A DNA stretch of 64,000 nt from Rhyacichthys aspro (lineage: Eukaryota > Chordata > Actinopteri > Gobiiformes > Rhyacichthyidae). How positions within the stretch are numbered: the first letter of the stretch is position 1; each line of letters begins with the position of its first letter. Positions 1-13,713 of this stretch are shown here, piece by piece. A program made the translations under genes and the position numbers. The notes beneath the pieces are model-generated. The model was not told where the DNA came from. It saw only the letters and a program-made list of their open reading frames with translations, and searched no databases. The stretch spans positions 13,693,982 through 13,757,981 of the forward strand of contig CM072168.1 of assembly GCA_036850595.1 (NCBI GenBank), written 5' to 3'.

Positions 1-604
1 ACAACAGTGCAATGTAAACATGACCCACAGGAAAATAATACAAGCAAGTTCATGTATTTGACTCAATGAGGCTGGAGTGAGGAGCCAGAGATGAGTAGAA
101 CTGCAAGCATTGTGTCTGTAACCTTTAACAAGAGAATATTTAGGACTAAGAGAAAAACATGATGATTTAGTGAGAGTTTGTTATTTTGACATTAACATTG
201 CTCATCAGAATGGATACTTCAGAGAATGCTACGTAATGCTACATAAACAATGATGAACACGCTCACATTAAATTTAATATATGGTTTAAATTTACGAACA
301 TTCAACTATTTAAAAATAAATGAGTTATGTTATTGTGGGACAGCATTTCCTATTGTATTTTTAGTGCAGACTTTCTCAGAATTGACAAAGTCCCTTGGAT
401 GAGAGATGAAAGGTCTTCACCTCAAATTTATGTCCAGATGCCTTGTCGGAAAACCTTTTCTTAAATATGTCCCGGGTGAAAACCTCCACAGACATGTTTT
501 TAAAAAATAAAACTGTGTACATTGCTATATTTATATGCTGTAGTTACAGAAATGAATGAATGAATGCTTTTTTTGTTGAAACAATAGTAACTGGTTACTT
601 CTCA
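1..604. other. Upstream flank of fer1l6, no gene seen
   Basis: AT-rich sequence without a convincing exon. It presumably contains the promoter or 5' untranslated part of fer1l6, but I cannot place a transcription start. A short GAAT tetranucleotide run lies near 550-565, just before the coding exon. Confidence 0.5.
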
Positions 605-3600
605 ATGAACAGAAAAGCCAAGCACCTATTTGGTCTGAAAGTGAAGAAGAATAAAAAGAAAGCAAACACAGACCTGGTCCTGGCAAACAAGGGAGCTTTG
701 GGTAAGGCCTGCAAACCAAACAAACACACTCACCTGCTTTAATACAGTCTACAATAGAATGATTATTGCCATCATATCATTGTGGTTTTGACAAACCCTT
801 GTCAAACAGTCACATGTTAATCTGAGGTGACAGCAATGCTCATCATCTGTAATTGTGGTCATTACATACTACAGTAATACAGATTATCACTCTATACGAG
901 TTACAGGTGTTGAACATAAAGATTCCATAAAACAATGTTAAACAGGTAGTAAATAAGTCTGTGTACATGCTGTTAAAGTCATGGAGCTATGTTCAAATTA
1001 AAACTCAAATGAGATCCTCAGGTGTGCTCAGGTGAGTGAATTAATTGTTCATGATCTGCAAAGAGACTCAAGAAAATGCATGTGACTTTGAAGACTTAGA
1101 ATTGTCACAGCTCTGCACTGGGTGGTCATTAAACCTATACAAACCATACAAACCTACCAGACAGACACAACATGTCTACAATATAGTACCATTTTAAGGC
1201 AGAGACACAGTGAACAGTAAAGACCACTCTGTCCATGGCCAACCAGTCAAAAAAAAAAAAAAAAAAACCCTGAGCATAAATTCAGTTATTATGCGTGCAG
1301 TTTGTACACAACATTGGTATTTTGCTCTGTGTATTAAAATGTTTTCATAATTGTATATTCAGACGCTGACTTGGAAGCACACTCTGAAGAATGTATGGAG
1401 GAAGACAACCTCGAGGAGCTTTGTTTATCCAGAAAAAGAGTTAAACTAAACAATAAAAGGTATGAAATAATAAATCTAATCAAAAGTTATGTTTATTATA
1501 CAACTGAACTCAGTAACATTGGCTTTAGTCAGTTCATTGTTTATGTTCAATGAACAAAGATAATGGTACTCTGTAAAACACTAGTTGCCTTCAGTTTGGT
1601 GAAATGAATTGAACTCTTACATTTGGGTCATTGTCTGTGATGGGGTAGTTATAATGGCGTTTGTCCTGGTTGGTCAAGCTACAGTTGGCAGTTTAACTGT
1701 GTCCTAACTGTGTCTTTCTCTATCTCTACAGATCCAAACTAAATACTCACATTCAGGAGAGTGAAGGGAAACCACAGAGCTTTCAGGTAAAGATTGTATT
1801 GAATATTAAAAACTAATACACTCATACACACAGGAATCAACTGAGGCCATTGTAAATATAAATGCAGAATTGTATGTTATAGAAAGATAAAAAGTCGAAG
1901 TCAACTAAATGCTACTATGTGTGGTTTGTGTTATAGATCGCCATTAACATCACAGAGGCCAGGCAGCTGGTCGGGGACAACATTGATCCTTGTGTTGTGA
2001 TTGAAGTTGGTGACGAGAGGAAACAGACGTCAGTTAAAGAAGGAACCAATGCTCCTTTTTACAATGAGGTATGAATAAAAAATCATTGGAGGATTTGCTG
2101 TAGAGGTGAATGGCTGCTAACTCATCGCTAACTACACTGTCTTTCTTTTCTCACCAGTATTTTCTGTTTGACTTTTTTGCCCATAAAGAAGTATTCTTTG
2201 ATAAAGTCATCAAGCTGTCAGTGAGTATAATGAACAGAGAAAAATGTATTCGATTTTTGTAACTGAAAACGACTTTCAGTAAATTTGTTGTTTTGTTTTT
2301 GTTTTGTTCTTCTCTAGGTAATGCACTCTAAGATGCTGCGGAGTTTCTGCATTGGCTCTTTTAAGCTGGATGTGTGGACTGTCTACAAACAACCAGGTGA
2401 TTAATATCATATTTTTAGATTATTCTATAAACTGTTCCATCTATTTTACTCTGTGTGTTCTGTTAAATCTAACTAAGCATTAAGTTTCCCATTTAAATGT
2501 GCTTCTTTCTTGTAGGTCGTCAGTTCATAAACAAGTGGGCAGCACTTACTGATCCTACTGACATTAGCACTGGCGTCAAGGGATACGTCAAATGTGACAT
2601 CAGTGTCTCAGCAAAGGGAGATGCCATGGGGCCAGGACTCAAAGCGACTGATGCAGAAGAGCACATCGACAAGTATGACATCCTCTGCAACTGATGAATA
2701 TCGCTTATGGGAGTTAGTAGATGGTGATGATGGGTTTGTTGTGTGTGTTCGTCCTCTAGGAACCTGCTTTTACCAGAAGGATTTCCCTCGGAACGGCCCT
2801 GGGCTCGTTTCTCTGTGAAGGTCTATCGAGCTGAAGGCCTGCCTCGAAACAACTCCAGCATCATGGCCAATGTCACCAAAGCCTTCATTGGAGACAGCAC
2901 GGCACTCATAGACCCATATGTTGTGGTCAGCTTCTTTAAACAAGTGGTCAGTTCCCTGGTCATACCTTTCTTAATAACAGAGATGTGTCTATTGTAACTT
3001 ATTTAACAAAATGTGTTATCTTAAATGAAACATTACATCCTTGAATCCTACATTTAGGGTCGCACGTCCACTCAGAGGTCCTCAGCAGATCCTGTGTGGA
3101 ACGAACAGATTGTTTTCACAGAGATGTTCCCACCGTTGTGTCAGAGAATGAAGATCCAGGTGTGACCTTTGTATTTCTCTTGTAATATTTAACGTCACAA
3201 ATATAATACAGTTTCTTTACTCATGATAGGTTTGGGATGAAGGAAGTATGAGTGATGTCGCCATAGGAACTCATTACTTTGACCTTAGGCGCATCTCGAA
3301 TGAACAGGACGGAGACAGAGGTAAAGGGACATTTTACATTAAGGGCTTCATAAATGTGTCATTATTAAGTGTTTAATAAGTCTTTTTTTCCTGAAGGGTT
3401 TCTACCAACATTTGGTCCTGCTTGGATCAACTTATACGGATCTGCCAGAAACCATTCACTCGGAGATGACACAGTAGAGCTTAACGAGGGCATTGGCGAG
3501 GGTGTCTCTTTCAGGTAGATCTATGCTCTTGCCTTGATGTTCATTCAGGCTGATAACGCCTTAAGTCTCCTGCCAATTCCTTAAGGTGATTTTGTTTTTA

Positions 3601-6600
3601 CAGGGGACGTGTCTACATGGAGCTGGTAGTGGAAATCCTGTCAGGAGGTTTAGAGTCAAAACAGAGCAAAATGGCCAAAGCTATGAAGGATATCAAAGCA
3701 GGAAAATCCCCCACCAGTGGAGCGGCAACAGCAGCAGCTCCTGGGTCGGCAGCTGATGAGGGGAAAGCCTCAGCAGAGGTCATGCCTGTGGATCCTCCTC
3801 CTGATGTGAGAGAACAATACACCAAAACTGATATAGTCATCCAATGTATCTGACAATGAGACATGACATTTGACATTAGAGGGAGTAATTTGACAAATAA
3901 TGATGCGTGTTTCTTTTGTTCCCAGATTCAAAACCATGAGACCTTTTTGCTGTTTGGGACGTTATTTGAGGCCACTATGATTGACAGAAAAATTGGAGAT
4001 AGGCCAATCAGCTTTGAGTTCTCTCTGGGTAAGTAGTCTTTTCTTCTTTGGGTTTGTTTGACTTGTTTTCTGACATAAAGTTTCATGTATTTGTATATAT
4101 TAAGTGTGCTGCACTCACCAGGCAACTACGGCAATGTGTTTGATTCGACTTCGAGCCCGGCTACCATCTCACCCAGTCCTGCTCTAAGTCGGAGAAGAAG
4201 AGCTCTGGACGTCCAAGATGGAACTGACCTTTTAAGTTCCTCTTCTACCAGCTCTCTGACCCCCCTCCTTCCGAGAGAGCAGCAGGACACAACAAGGACC
4301 TCAAAGTCTGCCACAGCTCCAGAAAAACCTCACTTAGTTGAAGGCAACAGGTTCTGTATCTTTAATTATTTGTAATCTCTATTTTCACATCGTGTACAGT
4401 ATAATTAGACGTGTGCTCGCAGGTACTACATGTATCTGCCTCTGGAGAAACAGAAGCCGTGCATCAATCTGGTCGGCCAGTGGGAGGATAGGACCTACAG
4501 ACTTTACAACTCCAACATGCTTGAGAATATAGTCGTTCAGTTTGTATGTGCTATTTTTTACGATAGATAACTGTTGTTAGTGTCAGACATCATAGGATCA
4601 TGGACACTCTTTATATAACTACTTTTTAACATGATACAATATTTTTCTCTTTAGGAGGAAGGCTTGGACACTGTCACTGAGCTTCATAGGAAGTCTGATC
4701 CAGGGGCAGAGCTTCACCTCAGAATTGTTCTCAGGGAATTTTGTATGGATGCCAGGTATCTGTTATTGGTTACTATACTCTTCAAAGTTATTGTCCATAC
4801 CACTGATCTATAACAATGAGAAAAGTTCCATTATGTTAAACTCAGGAGGTTAGGAAAACCTTTCAACCAGTTATTTTCTAAACATGTCAGTTTCCTTCAT
4901 TAAAATGCATTTAGATAATGGATAAAATTCTACTGTGACAAGAAATTTTCATTCTTCAGTGTTTTCCAATGCCTGATTACAATTCATTTTAATAAATCTT
5001 TGACTTTTCTTCTTTCAAAGATGTGTCAAATCTTTCATCAATAGTTTGTGATCTTATGTTTATGTAGTTTGTTTTTCATCATAGGGGTTTCATAGCTACA
5101 GCAGATGCCATGTTTAAAGCAGAGGTAAAATCAAACTATCTCACACAGCTGGACAAGAAGCGTCTCACCATGTGCAAACAGGAGCTGGTGAGAAATATGC
5201 ACACACCAAGGAGATTTGTGTTTTGATCTGTCAACATTTGATGTGTTTTTTTTTTTTTTTTTATAAATAAATATTTGTTTTTTATTTTAATACAACAGTA
5301 TGAATCAAAGTCCATTTAATGAACACTGAATGTGCATGTGTTGCAGGAAAGTATGATCGGAGAGGCAAACTCTCTCGTCGAAAGGAAGAGAAAAGCTGGG
5401 GGCCTCAAAGAAAGGCTGATGGAGGCAAAAATTCTTACTCAAAAACTTCGCTTTCTTGTGGAGGAGGTACAGGCTTTACCATAAACACAACTCAACATGT
5501 TTTGTTAATCTTGCTTTAACCCTGAAAACAAGGGCTTGTCATTAACGTTGTCATACTTTTGCATCCTGTAGCCCCAGCACACAGTGCCAGATATGTTTGT
5601 CTGGATGCTCAGCAACAACAAACGGATTGCATATGCTCGAGTGCAAGCCAGATATCTGTTGTTCTCCAGCGATGAAGAAGCTCGAGGAGTCCATTGTGGC
5701 AAAATATTAACATTGTTCCTGAAGGTACAAATTTGACATAAATAAAGGAGGGTTAATGTCATTTGTACAGGAGATAACATAACCCAAGTTTAAAAGAAAC
5801 AAGTAGGAGTGACTGCCAAGAAGTCGGTATCGAGAACACATTTATTTTTTAGCTTGCTATGTGGCTGCCAAGTTTAGACCTTTACCAATTATGCCCCTTA
5901 TGTCCCTTTAAATGTGTCAAAACTGGTGTGTGCAGTCTCCGGGGAAGCGAGTTACAGGTTTATCGATCCAAGCGAAGATCGATGTTTACCTGTGGTTTGG
6001 GACCTGTTCAGATGCCAGTTACATGCTGAACGACCTGCCTGCTGGTTTTAGTGCAGGAGCTTTTAACCCCAGCAACCCACCTTCACAACTGGTCAGCACA
6101 GGTGAGACCTAAATCAACTCCTCATTGCTTAATTAGTTCGTTTTAGCTTTAATACCTAACTGATTTTTGAAGTACTTTACAATAATTATTTTATATTTGT
6201 GGTGGCTCCAGAGCAGCATAGGTTCCAGCTGAGGTGCCACATGTACCAGGCTCGAGGTCTGATAGCTGCTGATGCCACTGGCCTGTCGGACCCTTTTGCT
6301 CGAGTCACTTTCCTGTCACACAGCCAGACCACGAATGTAAGAACATTTCAGTCTCTGCCACCTCCCTCAGTGGAATTATGTAATTGTACGATTTCTGTCT
6401 TTATTTCTATTCCTGTCAGGTTATCAGTCAAACCCTCAGTCCTTTGTGGAACCAGTGTTTACAAATGAGCCGAATCATGTTGGCGGGAGACCTGCAGTTC
6501 ATCGAGCAGGAGCCACCATGTGTCATTATTGAGGTGTACGATGAGGATGCACTGGTACTGATTTCCTGATATACAGTGGATGATGGAGAAAATGAGCCGA

Positions 6601-9600
6601 ACTGTGAAATAACGTGAACCTGTTTCCTCTCGGTGTACAGGGTAAAGCAGAATATCTGGGGTCCACAGTGGTGGTCCCGAGTGTACAACTGGCTTCTGAC
6701 CAATACGTGCTCCCAACGTTGCAGTACTACCCACTTCACTATGGCAACCTGCCTGGAGGAGATGTGCTAGCTGCTTTTGAATTACTGGAGGTAAGAACTA
6801 CTTTAGTAAACTTATAGCTTGCAAGATGTAAAAGATATTTTCTGTATAATCAGATCTCATATTTCAACACAATGGCTGTAGATCCCAGAGTCTGGTGTTT
6901 GGAGTCTTCCACGGTTAGAAGAACAAGAAGGAGGCTTTTACACAGTTCCGGCCAGTATCAGACCGGTTCTCAGCACTTACAGACTCGAGGTTAGAGTCTT
7001 CATATGACTGTGTTTGTATACTGATCTTGTGTAGCACCTGTAGTTTAGCCCAAGAAAGGAGTCTGTCAATATTCATTCAGGCCAAACACACTAAAATCTT
7101 GTTCATTGTGTTTGTTTTATAATTTCTCCAGGTGTTATTTTGGGGTCTTCGGGAATTAAAAAAAGTTCAGCTACTGACAGTGGACCGCCCACAGGTAAGA
7201 CTTTACATTAAGGTTTAAATAGGGTCTATTCTGTCTCTATTCAAGCCATTTAAATTTTTCAATTTTCATTTTCAATTCATTTTTTAAGAACAAGTAGAAC
7301 AATTTTTTGACTAGCTTGGTAGGCTGTAACCCTTTTATTTTCTTTTAAGGTCTACATTGACTGCGCAGGCAAGACTTTGCACTCGTCTGTCATTCCAAAA
7401 TACAAGTCTAACCCCAACTTTCCAACACTTCTAGATGTCATAGAGCTGGTACTAAAGGCACAACATTCATAATACAAATAACCTGCAAAAACACTTAATT
7501 TAGTGGGCTGTTTTCTCCATTTTATTGCAGGAGTTACCAGAGAATGAACACCTCCACCCAAATTTAACTATCACTGTAGTTGACTGGCGGGCTTTTGGTC
7601 GAAGCACACTGGTTGGAAATCACATAGTTAGCAACCTTAAGCTTTATAAATACATCCAACCTCCCATCACTCCTGCACAGACATCCGCCTCACCCAAAGC
7701 CCCTCCACCCCCTAAACCAGCCCTGTCTGTCGTCCCACCAAGTTCTGAAGGTGAAAGTTACTTCTTACACTTATTTTACTCCATACAATTCAATACACTA
7801 TAATTACATTTTTACATTGTATTTTAGATCCGAGCAGGGACGCTGGAGAAGGTGTCTCTGTCGGGGTCCCACATCAGGATATTTCAATCACTGTTGAAGA
7901 AGAACCCCCATCAACAGAGCTACCTGACAAGAAATCTGGATCCAGGAAGGAAAAGGTGAAACTTATGCACACAGTAACATATGACAGTGTTAAATAAAGT
8001 TTAATTTGATGTTTTGTTCAGAAGTATTTTTTAAGTTATGCCTGTGTTTGTATAAAATCCAGGGATCAAGTAGGCGTTTTGTTTCCTCTAAGCGGAGGAG
8101 GAGGACTCTGGCTGATGAATCGGCAGAGAGCGTCATTGACTGGTGGTCTAAATACTATGCATCTGTAGACAAACTGGTATGTAATGCCTAAGTGTGTGCT
8201 CCATTAAAAAAACACAATGTTCAAATCTTATCCACTCTTGTCTGTGTTACAGGCCAAACAGAAGGAGGGTGCCACACTTGCCCCGGTGTTCAGAAAGGGT
8301 AAGACACTTACTCTTTAAAGCTGAGCGTTGTTTATAGACAATTTAGGTGAAGTTGTAATGTAATCTCTGACAAAATGAAACTTATCTTTTTTAATGTACA
8401 CAATCTAAACCTTCACACTCACAATCATTTCACTTAGCAAAACAATTCTGTAATCTCTGGTAGTAATAGTTAGATCCTCTGTCTTGACAGCCAGATAAGG
8501 ACAGTTAAACTATGCAACCAACAACAGGGTTTAAAGACATTTTTAAAAATATGATATTTGGCCCAATTTCCTGCAGTAAAATCTGTTTCTGTAGATTTAG
8601 TCAGTCAATAGTGGAGTGAAAATGATATACTAATGTCACCACTACCTTCATAATGGACAAACTCTTACTTCATTCAAGTTTAATTTCAACATTAAATTTC
8701 ACATTGCTACTGATGTACACACACTTGTTTATTGCAGCTTCCTCGTACCAGGTGTTGCTCAGTGAAGGAATACAGTCTTTGGGTAAGGACAAGATGGCAT
8801 CGTTGTTACATTGATGGTGCTTTTTGAACCCTGACTTAACAGTGTGCACAGAAACCTTCATTTTGACATCCTGGGTTTATTCTATAACTCTGTGGGCCTT
8901 TGTGTTTCAGTGTGGTGTTCAGTGGTTCTGTCACTGTCCTGTCCAGCTTCTCTGGATACAGGAATTATATTTGAAATGATACCATTGAGTAATTGTAGTT
9001 CATGACACACACTTGTTTTTGTTAGTCAGCCAGTCAGATGGTGAGAAGAAGAAGCAAAAAGGAAAAGAGCCCCAGGATCAAATTGCCATTCAGTGTAAAC
9101 TAGCTACACTTCAGGTACTCCAAACACACATCCAATTTGATTTTAACAATAACAGTTCAAGTGATTGTTCATTTAATGGCGTCCTTCTCTCTGCAGCTGT
9201 ACAACAGGGAGCTGGAGTCAGAGTTTGTTCACTTTAGTGACTGGATCAACACATTTGAGCTGTACAGAGGGAAGGCTAATGAGGAAGATGCAGAAGGAAG
9301 ATTTGTTGGCAAATTTAAGGTAGGAGAAACTGAACTTTTATTAAGCATGTAAATATATTATTTCAAAGGATCATCTTGTGCTGTTATGAGGATTTTGAAT
9401 AAAGTCTTACCTTCTTCTTTCGTCTTGTCTACAGGGTCGTTTTTGCCTTTATAAGGTGCCTGATGATGAGGAAGATGATGAGGACGATGATCCTGGGTCT
9501 TTCAAAGTCAGCAGGGGAATTCCTAACAATAATTCAATCCAAGTCCTTATTCGTGTTTACGTCGTCTCTGTGAGTCTCCTATTTTACAAACATTATTATA

Positions 9601-12600
9601 TAAGCAGAACTGAATTCGTCAAGGCAGCATGAGTTCAGTTTTTAACCATATATTACTCACAGTGAGGAACTGTCCATCTTCTTCGGTGTTTAGGCCTCCA
9701 GTCTGCACCCAGCTGACCCAGACGGTAAGGCAGACCCTTACATTGTTCTGCGCCTCGGCAAGAAGGAAATCAAAGACAGAGATAACTACATCCCCAAACA
9801 ACTAAACCCTGTCTTTGGGAGGTATTGTAAATGAATTTAGAGCAATTGTCATTAAGTACATTTTTTGACAAATGATCTGTTCAGACAGATTTGCATTTCT
9901 TTGTTCAGATCATTCGAGATCCAGGCAAAGTTCCCCCAGGAGTCTCTTCTGTCAGTGCTGATCTATGACTATGATTTGGTGGGAGGAGACGACCTGATCG
10001 GAGAGACGCGCATTGACTTGGAGAACAGATTTTACAGCAGGCATAGGGCCACGTGCGGACTCCCAACTGAGTACCATGTGTAAGTCCGTTTTACTAACAT
10101 CAGAGGCTTAGGTATTTTACTCTGTGCCATTTAGAAGTTAACAGGGATTCACAACTAGTTGGCTGAGAACTGAAGACATTTTGGGTGAAATGAGAAATAA
10201 ATATCAAATAAAAAATTCTTAATGAGCCTTTTTACTTCCACAAAGATTTTAATAATATATATCATAAACCAAAAAGATATAAAATCTATAAACAGAATGT
10301 CTTTACTGTTTATATTGGAAATGACACAAAACATCGGAGTCAAAAAGGTAAATGTGACAGTTTTCTAAATTAAATAATGGAAAAAATATTTTTAACAATG
10401 AAAGAACAATGTTGTATAAGAGGTCTGTCATCTGTGTGTATGTATATTTAATCATTTAGGACTAAAATATTGTCATTGTTGTGGTTCTTGTAAAGTTGGT
10501 GAAATGTCATTTATAGTCTAAGCCCTTCATGTAGTGACCACAGTAAAAAATAAAATGATCTGTCTTTGCTTGATTCATTTGACAGAGAAGGTTATAATGC
10601 CTGGAGAGACTGTCTCAAACCATCAGAGATACTGGCGAAGATGTGCAGAGACAATGGTTTAGATGGTCCTCATTTCCAGCCTGGACGCATCACAGTGGCA
10701 GACAAAGTTTACACGGGGACGACACTCTTCATGACCGATGGTACAGGCCTCAAATACTAGTCATTGCTTCACAGTGATTTTGAGTGTCCTCTTAAAAGCA
10801 TTTTTCTGAGTCTTTGTTAATAATGAGGATTTTTCACCATGTAGATCAACCAGAGGAGTCGTATGAGCATTTATCACTCAAGGTCCTACACCACTGGTCG
10901 GAGATTATGGGTTACAACTTGGTACCTGAACACATCGAAACCAGAACCCTGTACCTCAAGGCTCGACCCGGCATGGACCAGGTTCCTATTAATAAAAAAT
11001 ACTCAAATAGAAACAGCAGTGCTTATATACATGACTTGTGTTTTTACCTGTAATATGATGTGTGTTAAGGGCCAGGTTAAGATGTGGGTTGACATGTTTC
11101 CTATGGACATGCCCCATCCTGGACCTCCAGTTGACATTTCACCCCGAAAACCCAAAGGGTGAGTGATGCCTGTCCAGTGAAAGTGACTCCCAGGGATAGG
11201 GTCATTAAAAAGTGTTTTAAATATTTTGATGTGCAGATATGAACTACGAATCATCATCTGGAACACACAGGATGTAATTCTCGAGGACACCAACATCCTC
11301 ACTGGTCAACAGTCAAGTGACATCTACGTAAAAGGGTAAATACCTAATCCTGCTACAATTCCATTTCATATTAAAACCAAAAAAAAACCCAAAATATTAC
11401 CTAAAAACTTAAATAACTACATAAAAACATCAATTTGAATCCTGTTTTTCCATACACAGTGCACTTTGTGAAAATAAAAGTCAAGTGTTTCTGTCTGTGG
11501 GACTTTTTTTTCTTGCTGTTTTGTAATCCCACTCTTTAATTCTGCTTATAAAATCTGTCAGTTGGGTAAAAGGTTTTGAGAATGACCGTCAAGAAACAGA
11601 CGTCCACTACAACTCTCTGACCGGTGAAGGAAATTTCAACTGGCGCTTTGTTTTCCCCTTCAACTATCTCCCTGCTGAAAAGGTACCCTACAATATCAAT
11701 AGAGGTGTTAATTAGACCTGATTTTACTTTAACCTCTTGTCCTTGACTTAGCTGATAGTGATCCAGGAGAGAGAGCACATTTATTCTTTGGATAAAACAG
11801 AAAAGAAGCTGCCTGCCATCCTGATACTTCAGGTCTGGGACTTTGATACTATGTCTTCAGATGACTTTTTAGGTGAGTCCAGGCTCATCTGTGTTTACCA
11901 ATATCTTTGTGTTTGATTATTTAACAAGTGTGTGTCTGCACCTTTAGGGGCAGTGGAGTTAGACCTACACGGCTTTCCTCGCGGAGCAAAGACGGCCAAG
12001 TTGTGTAAAGTGGACATGTTAACAGATGGGACAGGGAGAATCTCAATCTTTCAGCAAAAAAGAGCACGAGGGTGGTGGCCCTTCATCAAGTCTGGGGAGC
12101 TGACGGTATGAACACGAGCTCTGTTCAAATCAACAACACATAGACATGTGTGACATGTATGAATAGACTTTGAGGGGAACAATCTCTGAACCCACCAGGG
12201 GAAAGTGGAGGCAGAGTTTCACCTCCTGACGGCAGAGGAGGCAGAGAAATACCCTGCTGGCCGGGCTCGAAAGGAACCTGAACCACTGCCTAAACCAAAG
12301 TAAGACTACACAACTCTAGCTTTATTTGGCCAGAACAATTTATTTCTTATTTTTGGCCTTTATATTTGTATTTGCAAGTGACAGGAAATGGAAGAATGAG
12401 AGTAAATACATGAGATAGGTTTGAACCCAAGGCACTCCCTTATGTAGTGCATTCCCTACCAGTATTTCTATTGCCAACATTTTTGTAAATGGATAGTTCC
12501 TGATATCTTCGTTAAATTTGCTGTGTAAACCACTTCCTCATGTTGCTAATTTTTCATTGAAGTTCTGCTTAAAATTATCAGTTTCATTTATAACAACTGT

Positions 12601-12957
12601 TACAATAAATGAAGTTTTGTGTTCATAAATAAAAACAGTACCACCAATTCTAATATTCTAATATACAAAACTGAATCACAGTATTCAAATACATATCTAT
12701 AAAAGAGCAAAACAGGGAAAGCTCAGTAGTAGAAAAAAAGTATTGCTATTGAAGAATTTCATTTTGTTTTCAACAGTCGTCCTGATACATCCTTTTCATG
12801 GTTTGTCAATCCTTTCAAATGCTTCTTCCATCTGGTGTGGCGGAGTTACAAGAAGTACATCATCCTGGGTTTTCTGCTGCTTATCACAGTTCTGTTCCTT
12901 GTACTTATATTCTACACACTGCCAGGAGCCATTTCTCAAAGGATAGTTGGTGGCTAA
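605..12957 (+). CDS. fer1l6: Fer-1-like protein 6 (type II ferlin), about 40 exons
   Basis: Large tail-anchored multi-C2 protein of the ferlin family, which acts in calcium-linked membrane trafficking and fusion; loss in zebrafish is reported to affect muscle. The first coding exon (605-701) holds the N-terminal FGLKVKK block of FER1L6. In order: C2A (about 1936-2400), C2B with the DPYV motif (2817-3340), FerA helices (4420-5470), FerB with the VWMLSNN motif (5570-5960), a C2 with LSDPFARVTF (6220-6790), a C2 (7110-7640), a charged linker with IDWWSKYYAS (8130-8170), a fully acidic C2 with ADPDGKADPY (9500-10080), a C2 (11240-11870) and a C-terminal membrane helix (about 12845-12930) before the short tail ending LPGAISQRIVGG. 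No DysF domain is present, so it is type II. The tail and the NRPDTSFSWF motif fit FER1L6 better than otoferlin. The ATG at 605 is my choice; one at 560 is in frame. Exon boundaries in the middle were not all checked. A likely polyadenylation signal is near 13003. Confidence 0.93.
12395..12475 (-). repeat. Degenerate tRNA-derived SINE relic
   Basis: Inside the last fer1l6 intron. It has the layout ACAGGAAATG..., TTTGAACCCAAGGCACTCC, then a CTACCAG end. This is the reverse of a tRNA-like head with a B-box, followed by a body, as in common teleost SINEs. Related pieces occur near 15472 and 35608. It is strongly diverged, and the limits are approximate. Confidence 0.45.
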
Positions 12958-13713
12958 TGCACCAATACTGTCTTCTCATTGCAGATGTTTATTACATTGC
13001 CATTTTAATAAAAAAGAAACTGTATCTTCATTTAAAGGCAACTCTATCTTCAAAGTTAATTTCCTTTACAGTTAATCAAATCTCGTCTGTTTTGCTAATT
13101 ATTTAAACAAGGCTCCTCATTAGAAATGCTGCATGTATTCAACATAAGAAGTAGTCTGTGCTTGTAAAGTGACTCATGTGAGTGGTTATCATACAGGATA
13201 CAGTTCAGTATATTTCTAATGACGACACAAAGTACTATGAGGTGAAATTTACTTCGGAAATCAAAGCAACATGTCAATTTATAAAAACAACATAGATCAT
13301 AATTCACTCTGTCAGACAATAATGGAACTTTTACAAACTAAAATTAGTTTCCAAAAGTTTTTTGCTTTGACTTCTGATGAAAATTTCACCCCACAATTCA
13401 AACATCTAGAGTAAAAATGTAAACTGGGAAGGAATTTTCATGCACATACATTGAAGTACTTGTTAACAGAATTGTATTTTGATATTAAAGGTTTTTTTTA
13501 TACAATCAGACTTTGTGTTGTGACGTGTGGTAAAATGCGAACACTGAAAGATACAAATTACGAACGAACATCAGAAGGTGACAGATGACACTGTTGATAA
13601 AGCGGTACACATGCTCTTTACTTTCTTTCTTTTATGTTATTTATTACAGCAATTTTGTCTTACTAACATTTCTGTCAAGAAGCAAAGCAAAGACGAGGCG
13701 CATTTCAAACATC
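12958..13713. other. fer1l6 3' UTR and convergent intergenic gap
   Basis: AT-rich sequence between the fer1l6 stop codon and the stop codon of the opposite-strand gene. AATAAA-type signals for fer1l6 occur near 13003, and an ATTAAA near 13490. Short open frames on both strands show no coding character. Confidence 0.6.
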